DNA of 64,000 nucleotides from Pseudomonadales bacterium (GTDB lineage Bacteria; Pseudomonadota; Gammaproteobacteria; Pseudomonadales; Azotimanducaceae), in contig WLWP01000001.1 of assembly GCA_012103505.1 (NCBI GenBank), forward strand, positions 2,232,001 to 2,296,000. The letters are read 5' to 3'. Of the stretch, positions 16,599-24,066 are shown in pieces. The position numbers and the translations under genes were made by a program. Numbering within the stretch: position 1 is the stretch's first letter; the number at the start of each line of letters is the position of its first letter. The notes below the pieces were generated by a model. The model had not been told where the DNA came from. It made no database searches and saw only the letters and a program-made list of their open reading frames with translations.

Positions 16599-17740
16599 GC
16601 TTCACCTTCAAGCTTATCCAAACGCTCTAAATACAGCGCCAAATTTTTGTGCAGATGACCGATCGCCGATTCAAACCGACCGAATCGATAATGGGTGTTT
16701 GCGCCAGAACCGATAGCTGCCTGAATGTCGCTCACGACCTTGGCATCTTCTTTATCACCGGTGTCGGATAGAAACGCGACATCCTTCTTAGCCCGAGCTA
16801 AGACCTCTTCTGTAGGATCGCCACCATCAGCCATGGGTAGCGTGAGCCGATAGTTAAAGTATCGCGTGCGCGTTGGCGACTCAGGTTCGGCAAAGCTCAC
16901 ACCGTAATGTTGCGCGAGACGGGTAACCGAGGTAAATGGAAAAATACGGTTGACCAGAGTAACCATGCGATCAAGCGACAGATTCTCCCGAGGTGCGTCA
17001 CGTAATTTTTCAATACGCCTAAAGGGGTAACAGACTCGAACGTTCGGCCCCTGCATTTCAACAACGTTGAGATTGTCATAGCCGTATGGAAAGAAAGACT
17101 CCGGATGCGTGGGCTTGATGTGATAACCCTCGAGCGTCCCCTCTGCCGTTAATTTCCAATTGATATCTTCGACCTTTTCCTTTGACTCAAATATCACCTG
17201 ATCATCGGTCAGTAGATCTGGCAAGGATTCCAACGCGCCAAGACCTACCGGTTCATCCTGCGTGACAAAGACCAGACCACTTTGGATATCAACCGAGTGC
17301 ACCGGCACCAACCCGTTACTGTCTTTATCAAGGTCAGGGAAGCCATGCTCATGGGGTACATACTCTAGCCGACCATCTAGTCGGTACGCCCAACCATGGT
17401 AATTACAACGAAAGATTTTCGTACATCCCGTGCCATCCGCCAATTGCATACCGCGATGACGGCAGGCATTTCGAAATGCGCGAATGGTGCCTTGCTCGTC
17501 TCGAACAACGACGATCGGTACACCCGCCGAACTACGCGCGACATAAGAACCTGGTTCTGGCAGAGCAGCTACCGGACAAAACGGAATCGGAAGTCGTCGC
17601 ATGAGCCGCCGTTCGGCATCAAAGCGTGCTTGTGAAGCGTAGTTCTCAACTGGCTCGAACCAATCTTCACCACCTAGATCGGTTGTGCTGTTATCGATAT
17701 GGTCAAGGATGTGATCAAGGAGTTCCGCGTCGTTTCGCAT
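16595..17740 (-). CDS. Rieske ring-hydroxylating oxygenase, alpha subunit
   Basis: About 381 residues. The Rieske centre shows C-R-H-R-G-M-Q-L and, about 16 residues later, C-N-Y-H-G-W; the mononuclear iron site is E-G-Y-H-I-K-P-T-H-P-E. No beta subunit follows, so it may be an alpha-only type (demethylase or carnitine-oxygenase-like). The start is ambiguous: ATG at 17740 has no clear ribosome site, while TTG at 17770 overlaps the stop of an 8-codon leader frame that has a strong AAGGAG. Electron-transfer partners are not in the window. Confidence 0.9.
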   Translation of the reverse strand: MRNDAELLDHILDHIDNSTTDLGGEDWFEPVENYASQARFDAERRLMRRLPIPFCPVAALPEPGSYVARSSAGVPIVVVRDEQGTIRAFRNACRHRGMQLADGTGCTKIFRCNYHGWAYRLDGRLEYVPHEHGFPDLDKDSNGLVPVHSVDIQSGLVFVTQDEPVGLGALESLPDLLTDDQVIFESKEKVEDINWKLTAEGTLEGYHIKPTHPESFFPYGYDNLNVVEMQGPNVRVCYPFRRIEKLRDAPRENLSLDRMVTLVNRIFPFTSVTRLAQHYGVSFAEPESPTRTRYFNYRLTLPMADGGDPTEEVLARAKKDVAFLSDTGDKEDAKVVSDIQAAIGSGANTHYRFGRFESAIGHLHKNLALYLERLDKLEGEA

Positions 17741-17763
17741 TTTGAGTAGCCCGGTGTTGGTCG

Positions 17764-17790
17764 TTAGCAAGTGATACTTATCTTGCGCAT
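17764..17790 (-). other. Eight-codon leader ORF before the Rieske gene
   Basis: AAGGAG, 9 nt, then ATG encodes M-R-K-I-S-I-T-C and TAA. Its stop overlaps a TTG at 17770 that is in frame with the Rieske protein, an arrangement suited to translational coupling. Confidence 0.35.
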
Positions 17791-17807
17791 ATTACAATCA
17801 ACTCCTT

Positions 17808-17827
17808 ATTATTGACACTCTTAAATA
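17808..17827. promoter_or_regulatory. Shared regulatory box, copy 2 (Rieske operon)
   Basis: ATTATTGACACTCTTAAATA, 18 of 20 identical to the box at the TetR gene promoter. It is directly upstream of the AAGGAG of the Rieske leader on the minus strand. TetR control is inferred. Confidence 0.55.
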
Positions 17828-17837
17828 GCGATCCTGC

Positions 17838-17985
17838 CTTGACCCCAAGTGCAGTGAAGACGACAACTGCCAACACCTCACAACAAGTAGCAACAAGGGC
17901 TTAAGAAATCTGGACCTAAGACCGCATGTTTCAGAGGGCCAATTCGTTGATGATTATTGCATTAGGACGCGCAACAAGGATGAAC
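17838..17985 (+). repeat. Left arm of TA cassette 2
   Basis: Begins CTTGACCCCAAG and aligns along its length with 3483-3630 (shared GCAGTGAAGAC, CCTCACAACAAG, then weaker blocks). It lies before HigBA just as the other copy lies before the RHH/Doc genes. No coding frame is seen. Confidence 0.7.
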
Positions 17986-18016
17986 TTAATCTATGACCGC
18001 GGTCACCATCATATCT

Positions 18017-18045
18017 TTGACGAAGTTATCGCTTTCCGATAACAT
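18017..18045 (+). promoter_or_regulatory. HigBA promoter with embedded operator
   Basis: TTGACG (18017-18022), 17-bp spacer and TAACAT (18040-18045). A perfect inverted repeat GTTATCG-CTTTC-CGATAAC (18025-18043) covers the spacer and part of the -10 box, a good place for HigA repression. Transcription would start at about the A of the HigB ATG (18052), so the message may be leaderless. Confidence 0.6.
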
Positions 18046-18051
18046 CGAAAC

Positions 18052-18342
18052 ATGATCGAATCGTTCGGGAACCGGTTGGCAGAAGCCCTTTTCTATGACA
18101 AAAGCGGTCGAGCAACCAGGGCGTTCCCGCAAGAACTAGGTCGCGTCGCCAGAAGGAAGCTTCTTTATCTACATGACGCGGCCGAGCTAAAGGACCTTAG
18201 AGTGCCTCCAGGCAATCGACTTGAAGCACTTAGAGGTAATCGAAAAGGATTTCACTCGATCAGGATTAACAACCAATGGCGTATCGTGTTTCGTTGGCAA
18301 CACGGGCAGGCTATGGAAGTAGAAATTATTGACTATCATTAA
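18052..18342 (+). CDS. higB: HigB-type (RelE superfamily) toxin
   Basis: 96 residues. I-E-S-F-G-N-R-L-A-E-A-L-F at the start, L-R-V-P-P-G-N-R-L-E-A-L-R-G and S-I-R-I-N-N-Q-W-R-I-V-F-R-W are diagnostic of the HigB/plasmid-maintenance killer family, which cleaves mRNA on ribosomes. The toxin-first order with the antitoxin 12 bp downstream is characteristic of higBA. No ribosome binding site lies before the ATG, in keeping with a possible leaderless message. The module sits between arms shared with the Doc module. Confidence 0.92.
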   Translation: MIESFGNRLAEALFYDKSGRATRAFPQELGRVARRKLLYLHDAAELKDLRVPPGNRLEALRGNRKGFHSIRINNQWRIVFRWQHGQAMEVEIIDYH

Positions 18343-18354
18343 CAGAGTTTTGGC

Positions 18355-18624
18355 ATGAGCAAGCAACCAAAAAATCCATTCCATCCCGGTGAAATTCTTA
18401 TGGAAGAGTTTCTTGAGCCGATGGGTATGACCCAGACCGCATTTGCCGTAAAGGTCGGCTGGACGCGTGCGCGATTGAATGAACTAATTCGCAGAAAAAG
18501 AGGCATTACTGCTGACGCGGCTCTGGACCTCGCCGATGCGTTGGGCACTTCCCCTAAATTATGGATGAATCTGCAAGCAACGTACGACTTGGATAAGGCA
18601 CAACGCGCCCGTAGTGCGGCGTAG
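18355..18624 (+). CDS. higA: HigA antitoxin (XRE-type HTH)
   Basis: 89 residues. N-P-F-H-P-G-E-I-L-M-E-E-F-L opens the protein, followed by an XRE helix-turn-helix (M-T-Q-T-A-F-A-V-K-V-G-W-T-R-A-R-L-N-E-L-I) and S-P-K-L-W-M-N-L-Q, all standard for HigA. It neutralises HigB and, with it, represses the promoter; the GTTATCG palindrome upstream is the likely site. Full length for the family. Confidence 0.93.
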   Translation: MSKQPKNPFHPGEILMEEFLEPMGMTQTAFAVKVGWTRARLNELIRRKRGITADAALDLADALGTSPKLWMNLQATYDLDKAQRARSAA

Positions 18625-18681
18625 GACCAATTACTTTGATTTGGGTTTACAGCTTATAAGCAGTGCTTCGAACTGGAGATG

Positions 18682-18716
18682 ATGTCTTCGGTATGAAGAG
18701 TCACCCATGTCTCCAG
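18682..18716 (+). repeat. Right arm of TA cassette 2
   Basis: ATGTCTTCGGTAT and ACCCATGTCTCCAGG, as in 4316-4351. It ends 18 bp before the CCA end of a tRNA-Asp fragment. Confidence 0.65.
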
Positions 18717-18734
18717 GCAGCACCAGTGAGTAAA

Positions 18735-18781
18735 TGGCCGAGCGGACAGGATTCGGACTCGCGACCCCCGGCGTGAGATGC
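18735..18781 (-). repeat. tRNA-Asp-like 3' fragment
   Basis: On the minus strand it reads TCTCACGCCGGGGGTCGCGA and ends TGTCCGCTCGGCCA, which matches the anticodon-stem to CCA end of tRNA-Asp with mutations. The 5' half is absent, so it is not a functional tRNA. Confidence 0.55.
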
Positions 18782-18824
18782 TTATATTCGAAATTCCAAG
18801 CCAACATAGTCAACTTGCAGGAAA

Positions 18825-18846
18825 TATGCAGAAAATATTCTGCATA
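18825..18846. repeat. Perfect inverted repeat in the remnant region
   Basis: TATGCAGAA and TTCTGCATA separated by AATA. No T-tract follows, so it is not an obvious terminator; possibly a protein site or element end. The rest of 18625-18891 shows only the repeats listed here. Confidence 0.4.
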
Positions 18847-18891
18847 GGGCTGTTAATTCGCCGAAGTAGCTATCTAACTTATTGATTTTAT

Positions 18892-18949
18892 TGGTCGGGA
18901 CGGCAGGATTTAACCGCCAACCGCGTTGCTGCGACCACTTGACCCCCAG
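18892..18949 (-). repeat. tRNA-Pro 3' fragment with T-arm insertion
   Basis: Nearly identical to 3437-3494, including the extra GCCAACCGCGTTGC within the T-arm, which the intact tRNA-Pro at 23834 lacks. The shared insertion shows that these two copies derive from each other. It cannot fold as a tRNA. Confidence 0.75.
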
Positions 18950-19066
18950 CGACCAGACCCGGTTAACAAGCCCGCATAAACTACGGGCTACAGCGCGGAA
19001 TCTAACAGCTCCATTTTGCTGCGCATTCCAACCCCCCAGAATCTGCACGATTGGAAGCAATCTTCT

Positions 19067-19220
19067 GCCTACCAATATCCGACCAGTTTGAATGGAGAAA
19101 ATCCGATGACTTCAGATACCCGCCACCACCGTGGTCGCTGGAGAATACAACTATTGTGTTGTCAGCCAGACCTTCCCCAACCAGTTTTTCTTCGATTCTG
19201 CAAACGCTCCAGTCCTGATC
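19067..19220 (-). pseudogene. Sulfatase fragment
   Basis: About 50 residues, E-E-K-L-V-G-E-G-L-A-D-N-T-I-V-V-F and then S-S-D-H-G-G-G, match the conserved mid-region of type I sulfatases, where D-H-G-G binds the metal. Neither the N-terminal C-x-P-S-R active site nor the C-terminal part is present. It directly follows the PhyH gene end, so a rearrangement probably removed the rest. Confidence 0.6.
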
Positions 19221-20142
19221 AGCTCTCCAAGCCGCTCTTCTGGTGTTCGAAAATGGACTTATATCCAACCTTGGACCAATCAGGCGGCAGCGGCACCGGT
19301 CGTGGATCGAAGCGGGCTACGCGGCTCGCTTCACCGCGCACTATCTCCTCTCCATGCTTCCCTCGACCACCGGTGTTGCCTGTAATTGGCAACGCATCAG
19401 CACAACTGTAGGCACACAACAACAAAGGCCGTGGTCGCTCGCTCAAATTTGGTGGTGAACCATGTATGCTGCGGCAATTGTGCACCGTGATTGCCCCCGC
19501 GGCGCCGCCTAAGTATTCCGCCTGTTCTATCCCAAGTTTCCCGACCTCAGCATCTTGGATATTGCCAGTCCACTGACCTGATTCGTCATATAGATCGTAG
19601 AGCGGACCGTCGTGGCTTTTCGGAATGACACCCATCGGCGCCATTTCATCCGTCACGTCATCGAGATACACGCCAATGGTCAGGACATCGTAGTTAGTGT
19701 GCGGCCAAAACTGTATGTCCTGATGCCATTTCACCGCTTCACCACCACCGCTCCATTTGAAATTAAGTTTGGAGTGGTGGAATTTGACGTTCGGTCCCAG
19801 TAAGTCCTCGGCGATATCGACGAAAGGTCCTAGGCTTGCGAACTCCCAGTACACCTCATGATTGTCAACGGGTGAATTCAACCTGCGGATGCGGGGGACT
19901 TCCGAACTATGATCGGGTTCCAAATCAAAACGGCGATCACGCTTACTTTGGTTGACTAGCGTGCGGCTGATTTCAACAAACTCTTCAGTAACCGACCACA
20001 AACGTTCTAACCAAGTTGCATCAACCAAACCCTCAGCACCCAAATAGCCATCCGCAAAGTACTTTTGCCGCTGATCGTTACTTAGCAATTTTGCTGGACG
20101 CTCCAATATCGCTTGATGCACTGCGTTCTCGTCGCGGTTCAT
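19219..20142 (-). CDS. Phytanoyl-CoA dioxygenase (PhyH) family protein
   Basis: 307 residues. Iron ligands are seen in W-H-Q-D (H-x-D) at about residues 139-142 and H-G-S-P-P for the distal His; P-R-P-L-L-L is the 2OG-binding region. The family hydroxylates diverse small molecules with Fe(II) and 2-oxoglutarate. AGGAGA precedes the ATG. The enolase-superfamily gene lies 27 bp upstream on the same strand. The C-terminus runs into the sulfatase fragment, so the last few residues may not be native. Confidence 0.88.
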   Translation of the reverse strand: MNRDENAVHQAILERPAKLLSNDQRQKYFADGYLGAEGLVDATWLERLWSVTEEFVEISRTLVNQSKRDRRFDLEPDHSSEVPRIRRLNSPVDNHEVYWEFASLGPFVDIAEDLLGPNVKFHHSKLNFKWSGGGEAVKWHQDIQFWPHTNYDVLTIGVYLDDVTDEMAPMGVIPKSHDGPLYDLYDESGQWTGNIQDAEVGKLGIEQAEYLGGAAGAITVHNCRSIHGSPPNLSERPRPLLLCAYSCADALPITGNTGGRGKHGEEIVRGEASRVARFDPRPVPLPPDWSKVGYKSIFEHQKSGLES

Positions 20143-20169
20143 ATGACTCTCCTCGGATTCTGTTTCGAT

Positions 20170-21360
20170 TTAACTCGACTTACGCGTTTGACCAATTGTA
20201 CCTCGTCCTTTGAAAGGCGGGCGTGCTGCTACTGCAGCCAAGTCAGGTTCTGTCCCCCACCCAGGGGTGTCGTCGACGATTAAGAAGCCGTCGACTATGT
20301 TGGGTTCGCGCGTAAAAATTTCTTTGTCCCCGGGTAAGCGATCGATGTCGGTTTCGAAGATGCGAAAATTTGGCACCGCCGTCGCAAAATGTGCATTCAT
20401 CATGGTCGCGAGGTGTCCGTAGAAATTGTGTGGCGCAACATTTACCTGGTAGGCATCGGCCATATTTGCAAGCTTCATCGATTGCCATACACCGTTCCAA
20501 ACCGCATCAACGATCGCGACATCTACTGCCTGGCTTTGCAGGTAGGGTAGAAAAGCCGGTCCACCCACCAGGGTTTCGCATGAGCTGATCGGGTGGGAAC
20601 TGTGGTCTCGTATGTAGGCCAGTGCCGGTGCGCTTGGCGTATCAATCTCAACCCAGAATAGGTCGAAGTCCTTGAGTGCACGCAAAATTTTCAAGTAACC
20701 TTCTGTCTTAGCATTGAAGTTAAGATCCAACAAAATATCCATGTCGTCACCAGCACCCTCGCGTAACGCCTCCAGATGGCGGCACAGGTCATCAAGCACT
20801 TTTCGATCTACATTCAACTCTGGCGCGAACGGGGAACTGAAGCCTGGGGACCAACCACGAATACCGTCGTCATCGTAGGTGAACATGTTGGTTTTCAGAG
20901 CGCTGAAACCCTTATCACGAACCTCGGCACCCATTGCTTTTACGTCGTCCAGTGAAGTTATGACAGGTGGATAGAATTTCGGACGGGTGATGCGGTAGGT
21001 TGCACAATGCGACCAATACACCCGGATGCGGTCGCGCATTTTCCCACCCAGAAGCTCATAACAAGGCACACCAAGCAATTTGGCTTTCAGATCCAGTAGT
21101 GCATTTTCGATGGCACCGAGGCCCTCAGCAACCACTCCGGTATAGGCCGGTCGAATGGGCCCCAACAAGAGGTTGAACAGTCGCTCGTGATCCATACAAT
21201 TTTCACCGATCAAACGAGCACGCAGCGCTTCGATGACAGTAGTAATACCTGGTGAACCAAAGCCTTCATTGTATTCGCTGTAACCACAAGTGCCATCGGC
21301 CGCGATGATCTGTACGAAGTTATAATTGCGCCCGCCAGTGTCACAGGCCAGTGTATTCAA
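20170..21360 (-). CDS. Mandelate racemase/muconate-lactonizing (enolase superfamily) enzyme
   Basis: 396 residues from TTG at 21360. The barrel shows a Lys in A-L-K-T-N, metal ligands D-L-N-F-N, W-V-E-I-D and C-E-T-L, and a C-terminal His in A-P-H-N-F-Y-G-H-L, so it is probably an active acid-sugar or dicarboxylate dehydratase/racemase. The homologous N-terminus seems to begin five codons earlier (I-E-I-A-E-L), where an ATC at 21375 lies 7 nt after AGGAGA; an in-frame stop lies at 21391-21393. A non-standard ATC start, or an ATG mutated to ATC, is therefore possible. Confidence 0.87.
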   Translation of the reverse strand: MNTLACDTGGRNYNFVQIIAADGTCGYSEYNEGFGSPGITTVIEALRARLIGENCMDHERLFNLLLGPIRPAYTGVVAEGLGAIENALLDLKAKLLGVPCYELLGGKMRDRIRVYWSHCATYRITRPKFYPPVITSLDDVKAMGAEVRDKGFSALKTNMFTYDDDGIRGWSPGFSSPFAPELNVDRKVLDDLCRHLEALREGAGDDMDILLDLNFNAKTEGYLKILRALKDFDLFWVEIDTPSAPALAYIRDHSSHPISSCETLVGGPAFLPYLQSQAVDVAIVDAVWNGVWQSMKLANMADAYQVNVAPHNFYGHLATMMNAHFATAVPNFRIFETDIDRLPGDKEIFTREPNIVDGFLIVDDTPGWGTEPDLAAVAARPPFKGRGTIGQTRKSS

Positions 21361-21497
21361 TTCCGCAATTTCGATCTTCTTTCTCCTTTTTCAATGGCCG
21401 CCGACACAGCCGGTTGTCACTCTTCTCGTTCGAATATGAGTACAATGTACTGCAATGTCCAGGTGTTGGTGACGACATCGAGAAGGGGGAGGGGAAC

Positions 21498-23114
21498 ATA
21501 GCTCAAAACGCAGATGACAGCCCAGTTGATGTCCTGATCGTTGGCGCCGGTGCGTCAGGTGCTGCCGTAGCGTGGAGCCTTGCTGACACTCGCATGAGAA
21601 TTGTGTGTCTCGAACAAGGTGACTGGTCCAACTCATCTGAGTATCCAACCACCCAGACAAACTGGGAAACACTCCAACTGGGCCCCTACAATATCAATCC
21701 GAACGTACGCGGTCGCGAAACGGATTACCCGATCAACAATGACGATTCGCCGATCAATGTAGTGAATTTCAATGGTGTCGGTGGCGGCACGATTTTCTTT
21801 GCCGCGCTATTTCCGCGCCTGCATCCTTCGGACTTCCGAGTCAAGACCCTCGACGGTGTGGGCCAAGACTGGCCCATCGACTACGACACGCTCCAACCCT
21901 ACTTCGTGCAAAATGATCGTATGATGGGTGTTTCCGGACTTGCCGGAGATCCGATGTACCCACCAAAGCAACCGCCGCTACCGCCGATACCGTTGGGTCT
22001 GGTGGGAGAGACTATGGCGCGGGGGTATAACAAACTCGGCTGGCATTGGTGGCCGACAGACAGTGCCATCATCTCCCAACCTTATGAAGGTCGTGATCAG
22101 TGCTTGAATTTGGGACCCTGTGGCAGTGGTTGTTCTCAAGGTGCAAAGTCGAGCGTCGACGTCACTTACTGGCCTGAGGTGCTTCGCGCAGGTGTGGAGC
22201 TGCGAACACGCTGCCGGGTGCGTGAGGTCACTGTGAATGATCAGGGCATGGCAGATGGCGTGGTCTACTATAATGCCGACGGTGAAGAATGCCGTTTGCA
22301 AGCCGAGGTCGTCGTCATGGCCTGTAACGGGGTCGGTACACCGAGAATTCTGCTTAATTCAAAATCGGAACGGTTCCCCGATGGAATCGCAAACAGCAGC
22401 GGTCAGGTTGGGAAAAACCTCATGTTTCATCCGATGGGTTGGATGGAGGGTCGGTTTGAAGAGCGTCTGGACAGCCACAAGGGGCCGCACGGTTGCTGTA
22501 TCTTAAGTCAAGAATTCTACGAGACTGATAGATCTCGAGGTTTTGTCCGCGGCTACAACATGCAGATCAATCGCGGTCGCGGTCCATTTTTGACGGCTCT
22601 TCAGGGTCGTGCGAACGGCACTATCCCGTGGGGTCCTGGCCATCACGACGCTTTTCAGCAGTATTTTGATCACATCACCTCAATTGGGATCGTGTGTGAA
22701 GACCTCCCGGAAGAGCACAACACTGTGACTTTGGATCCGGAATTGGTGGATTCAGACGGCATACCGGCACCCAAAATCAATTACCAGCTGAGCGACAACA
22801 CACGCGCTATGATCGATCACGGTCTCGATCGTGCTGAGGAAGTGATGCATGCAGCGGGGGCAGTGGAAACCAGTCGATACGCCAGCGTGCGAAACGCTGG
22901 ATGGCATTTGCTCGGGACCGCAAGAATGGGCAACGATCCGAAGTCGTCGGTGGTGAATTCCTGGGGTCGCAGCCACGATGTAAAGAATCTGTTTATCGTC
23001 GATGGCAGTGTCTTTGTGACCAGCGGCGGGGTCAATCCCACCAGTACCATTCAAGCACTCGCACTGTATGTTGCCGATACGATTAAGAAGAATTTGGCTA
23101 ACCTGTTTGACTGA
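21498..23114 (+). CDS. GMC-family FAD-dependent oxidoreductase
   Basis: About 538 residues. V-D-V-L-I-V-G-A-G-A-S-G-A-A is the FAD Rossmann motif; the C-terminal L-L-G-T-A-R-M-G and G-V-N-P-T-S-T-I are GMC signatures, close to gluconate 2-dehydrogenase large subunits. The frame is open to an ATG at 21351, but that N-terminus overlaps the divergent enolase gene and is not FAD-protein-like. GGAGGGG lies 5 nt before an ATA at 21498, giving a normal N-terminus, so an ATA start (or mutated ATG) is proposed. The likely small subunit gene follows 19 bp downstream. Confidence 0.85.
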   Translation: MAQNADDSPVDVLIVGAGASGAAVAWSLADTRMRIVCLEQGDWSNSSEYPTTQTNWETLQLGPYNINPNVRGRETDYPINNDDSPINVVNFNGVGGGTIFFAALFPRLHPSDFRVKTLDGVGQDWPIDYDTLQPYFVQNDRMMGVSGLAGDPMYPPKQPPLPPIPLGLVGETMARGYNKLGWHWWPTDSAIISQPYEGRDQCLNLGPCGSGCSQGAKSSVDVTYWPEVLRAGVELRTRCRVREVTVNDQGMADGVVYYNADGEECRLQAEVVVMACNGVGTPRILLNSKSERFPDGIANSSGQVGKNLMFHPMGWMEGRFEERLDSHKGPHGCCILSQEFYETDRSRGFVRGYNMQINRGRGPFLTALQGRANGTIPWGPGHHDAFQQYFDHITSIGIVCEDLPEEHNTVTLDPELVDSDGIPAPKINYQLSDNTRAMIDHGLDRAEEVMHAAGAVETSRYASVRNAGWHLLGTARMGNDPKSSVVNSWGRSHDVKNLFIVDGSVFVTSGGVNPTSTIQALALYVADTIKKNLANLFD

Positions 23115-23133
23115 ATCCTAATATTTGAAGCCG

Positions 23134-23580
23134 ATGACTGATAACTTGATAGCAACCGACAAACCTCTAACACCCGAGGTGCAGCAAATACTTAGTGCCA
23201 TTCTGGATACCTTGATCCCCGCCAGCGACGACGGCGTGATGCCAAGCGCAGGCAAATTGGATCTCATGGCGCATCTCAAGGCGAATGATGCAGATTTTCT
23301 GCAGACACTACCTGAAGTGGTGAGTTGGTTCGATGCTGATTTTGCGCGGCAGACAGAAGACGCACGCCACGCACTGCTAACTCAGTTCAGCGAAGCACAG
23401 CCTGAGCTGTTTGACCCGCTGCTCCACCATGCATACCAATGTTACTACCAGGACGATCAGGTATTGATCGGCATCGGTTCGAAGGCGGGACCGCCATTTC
23501 CACAGGGAAATGCATTAGAACCCGGAGATCTATCATTGCTCGATCCGGTGCTACAGGGCGACCACAAATATCGGTCGTGA
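23134..23580 (+). CDS. Gluconate 2-dehydrogenase subunit 3-like protein
   Basis: 148 residues. The pattern L-D-T-L-I-P-A-S-D-D-G-V-M-P-S-A-G matches the subunit-3 family that partners GMC-type dehydrogenases. Homologues often carry a Tat signal; here none is visible, so the complex may be cytoplasmic or the N-terminus lost. ATG at 23134 was preferred to the in-frame TTG at 23125. It follows the GMC gene directly. Confidence 0.78.
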   Translation: MTDNLIATDKPLTPEVQQILSAILDTLIPASDDGVMPSAGKLDLMAHLKANDADFLQTLPEVVSWFDADFARQTEDARHALLTQFSEAQPELFDPLLHHAYQCYYQDDQVLIGIGSKAGPPFPQGNALEPGDLSLLDPVLQGDHKYRS

Positions 23581-23613
23581 AATGGCCAATCGTGGATCGA
23601 TCACAACTGCGCA

Positions 23614-23833
23614 TTCGACTTCATTATCACAGAACGCGCAATACGGGTCAGAAAGAGCATCTCGGTACTACTTTGCTGATTGGATGAATCGGTGCTTGAT
23701 GAGCTACAGGAAGATTCCAACGTAGTAGGATTCTGACAACTTCTAACCCTACCTATATCCTACCAGTCGACCAGGAACAGGCTAGCCAGAGGAACGATAC
23801 AACCTCTAACCGACTGATTTAAAAAGGGATTTT
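23614..23833 (-). repeat. tRNA-Pro flank, duplicated at 3219-3436
   Basis: Downstream flank of the tRNA-Pro gene. It aligns with 3219-3436, including an identical 28-nt core starting CCTACCTATATCC and the ATTGATTTA-like block next to the tRNA. It forms the right member of the pair that bounds the accessory region. Confidence 0.75.
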
Positions 23834-23910
23834 TGGTCGGGACGGCAGGATTTGAACCTGCGACCACTTGACCCCCAGTCAAGTGCGCTACCAGACTGCG
23901 CTACGCCCCG
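23834..23910 (-). tRNA. tRNA-Pro (GGG)
   Basis: 77 nt on the minus strand. The 5' CGGGGCGTAG pairs with the 3' acceptor before an encoded CCA. The anticodon arm CACTTGACTGGGGGTCAAGTG presents GGG, and the T-arm GCAGGTTCAAATCCTGC is perfect. This is the only intact copy; three degenerate fragments of its 3' part lie at 3437, 4368 and 18892, so it is the probable integration target. Confidence 0.96.
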
Positions 23911-24066
23911 AAGCACGTCCTGAGACCTGAACGCGAAGGAGCCGCATCATACCACCACGCTGGCGTCCGGCAAGCAAACTGCATCTTCGCGCCGTTAGGA
24001 ACTCATTCTTTACAATCCGGTCACGGCATTGACCATCTTTTCAGCCTAAACTTCTGCAACAACTAG

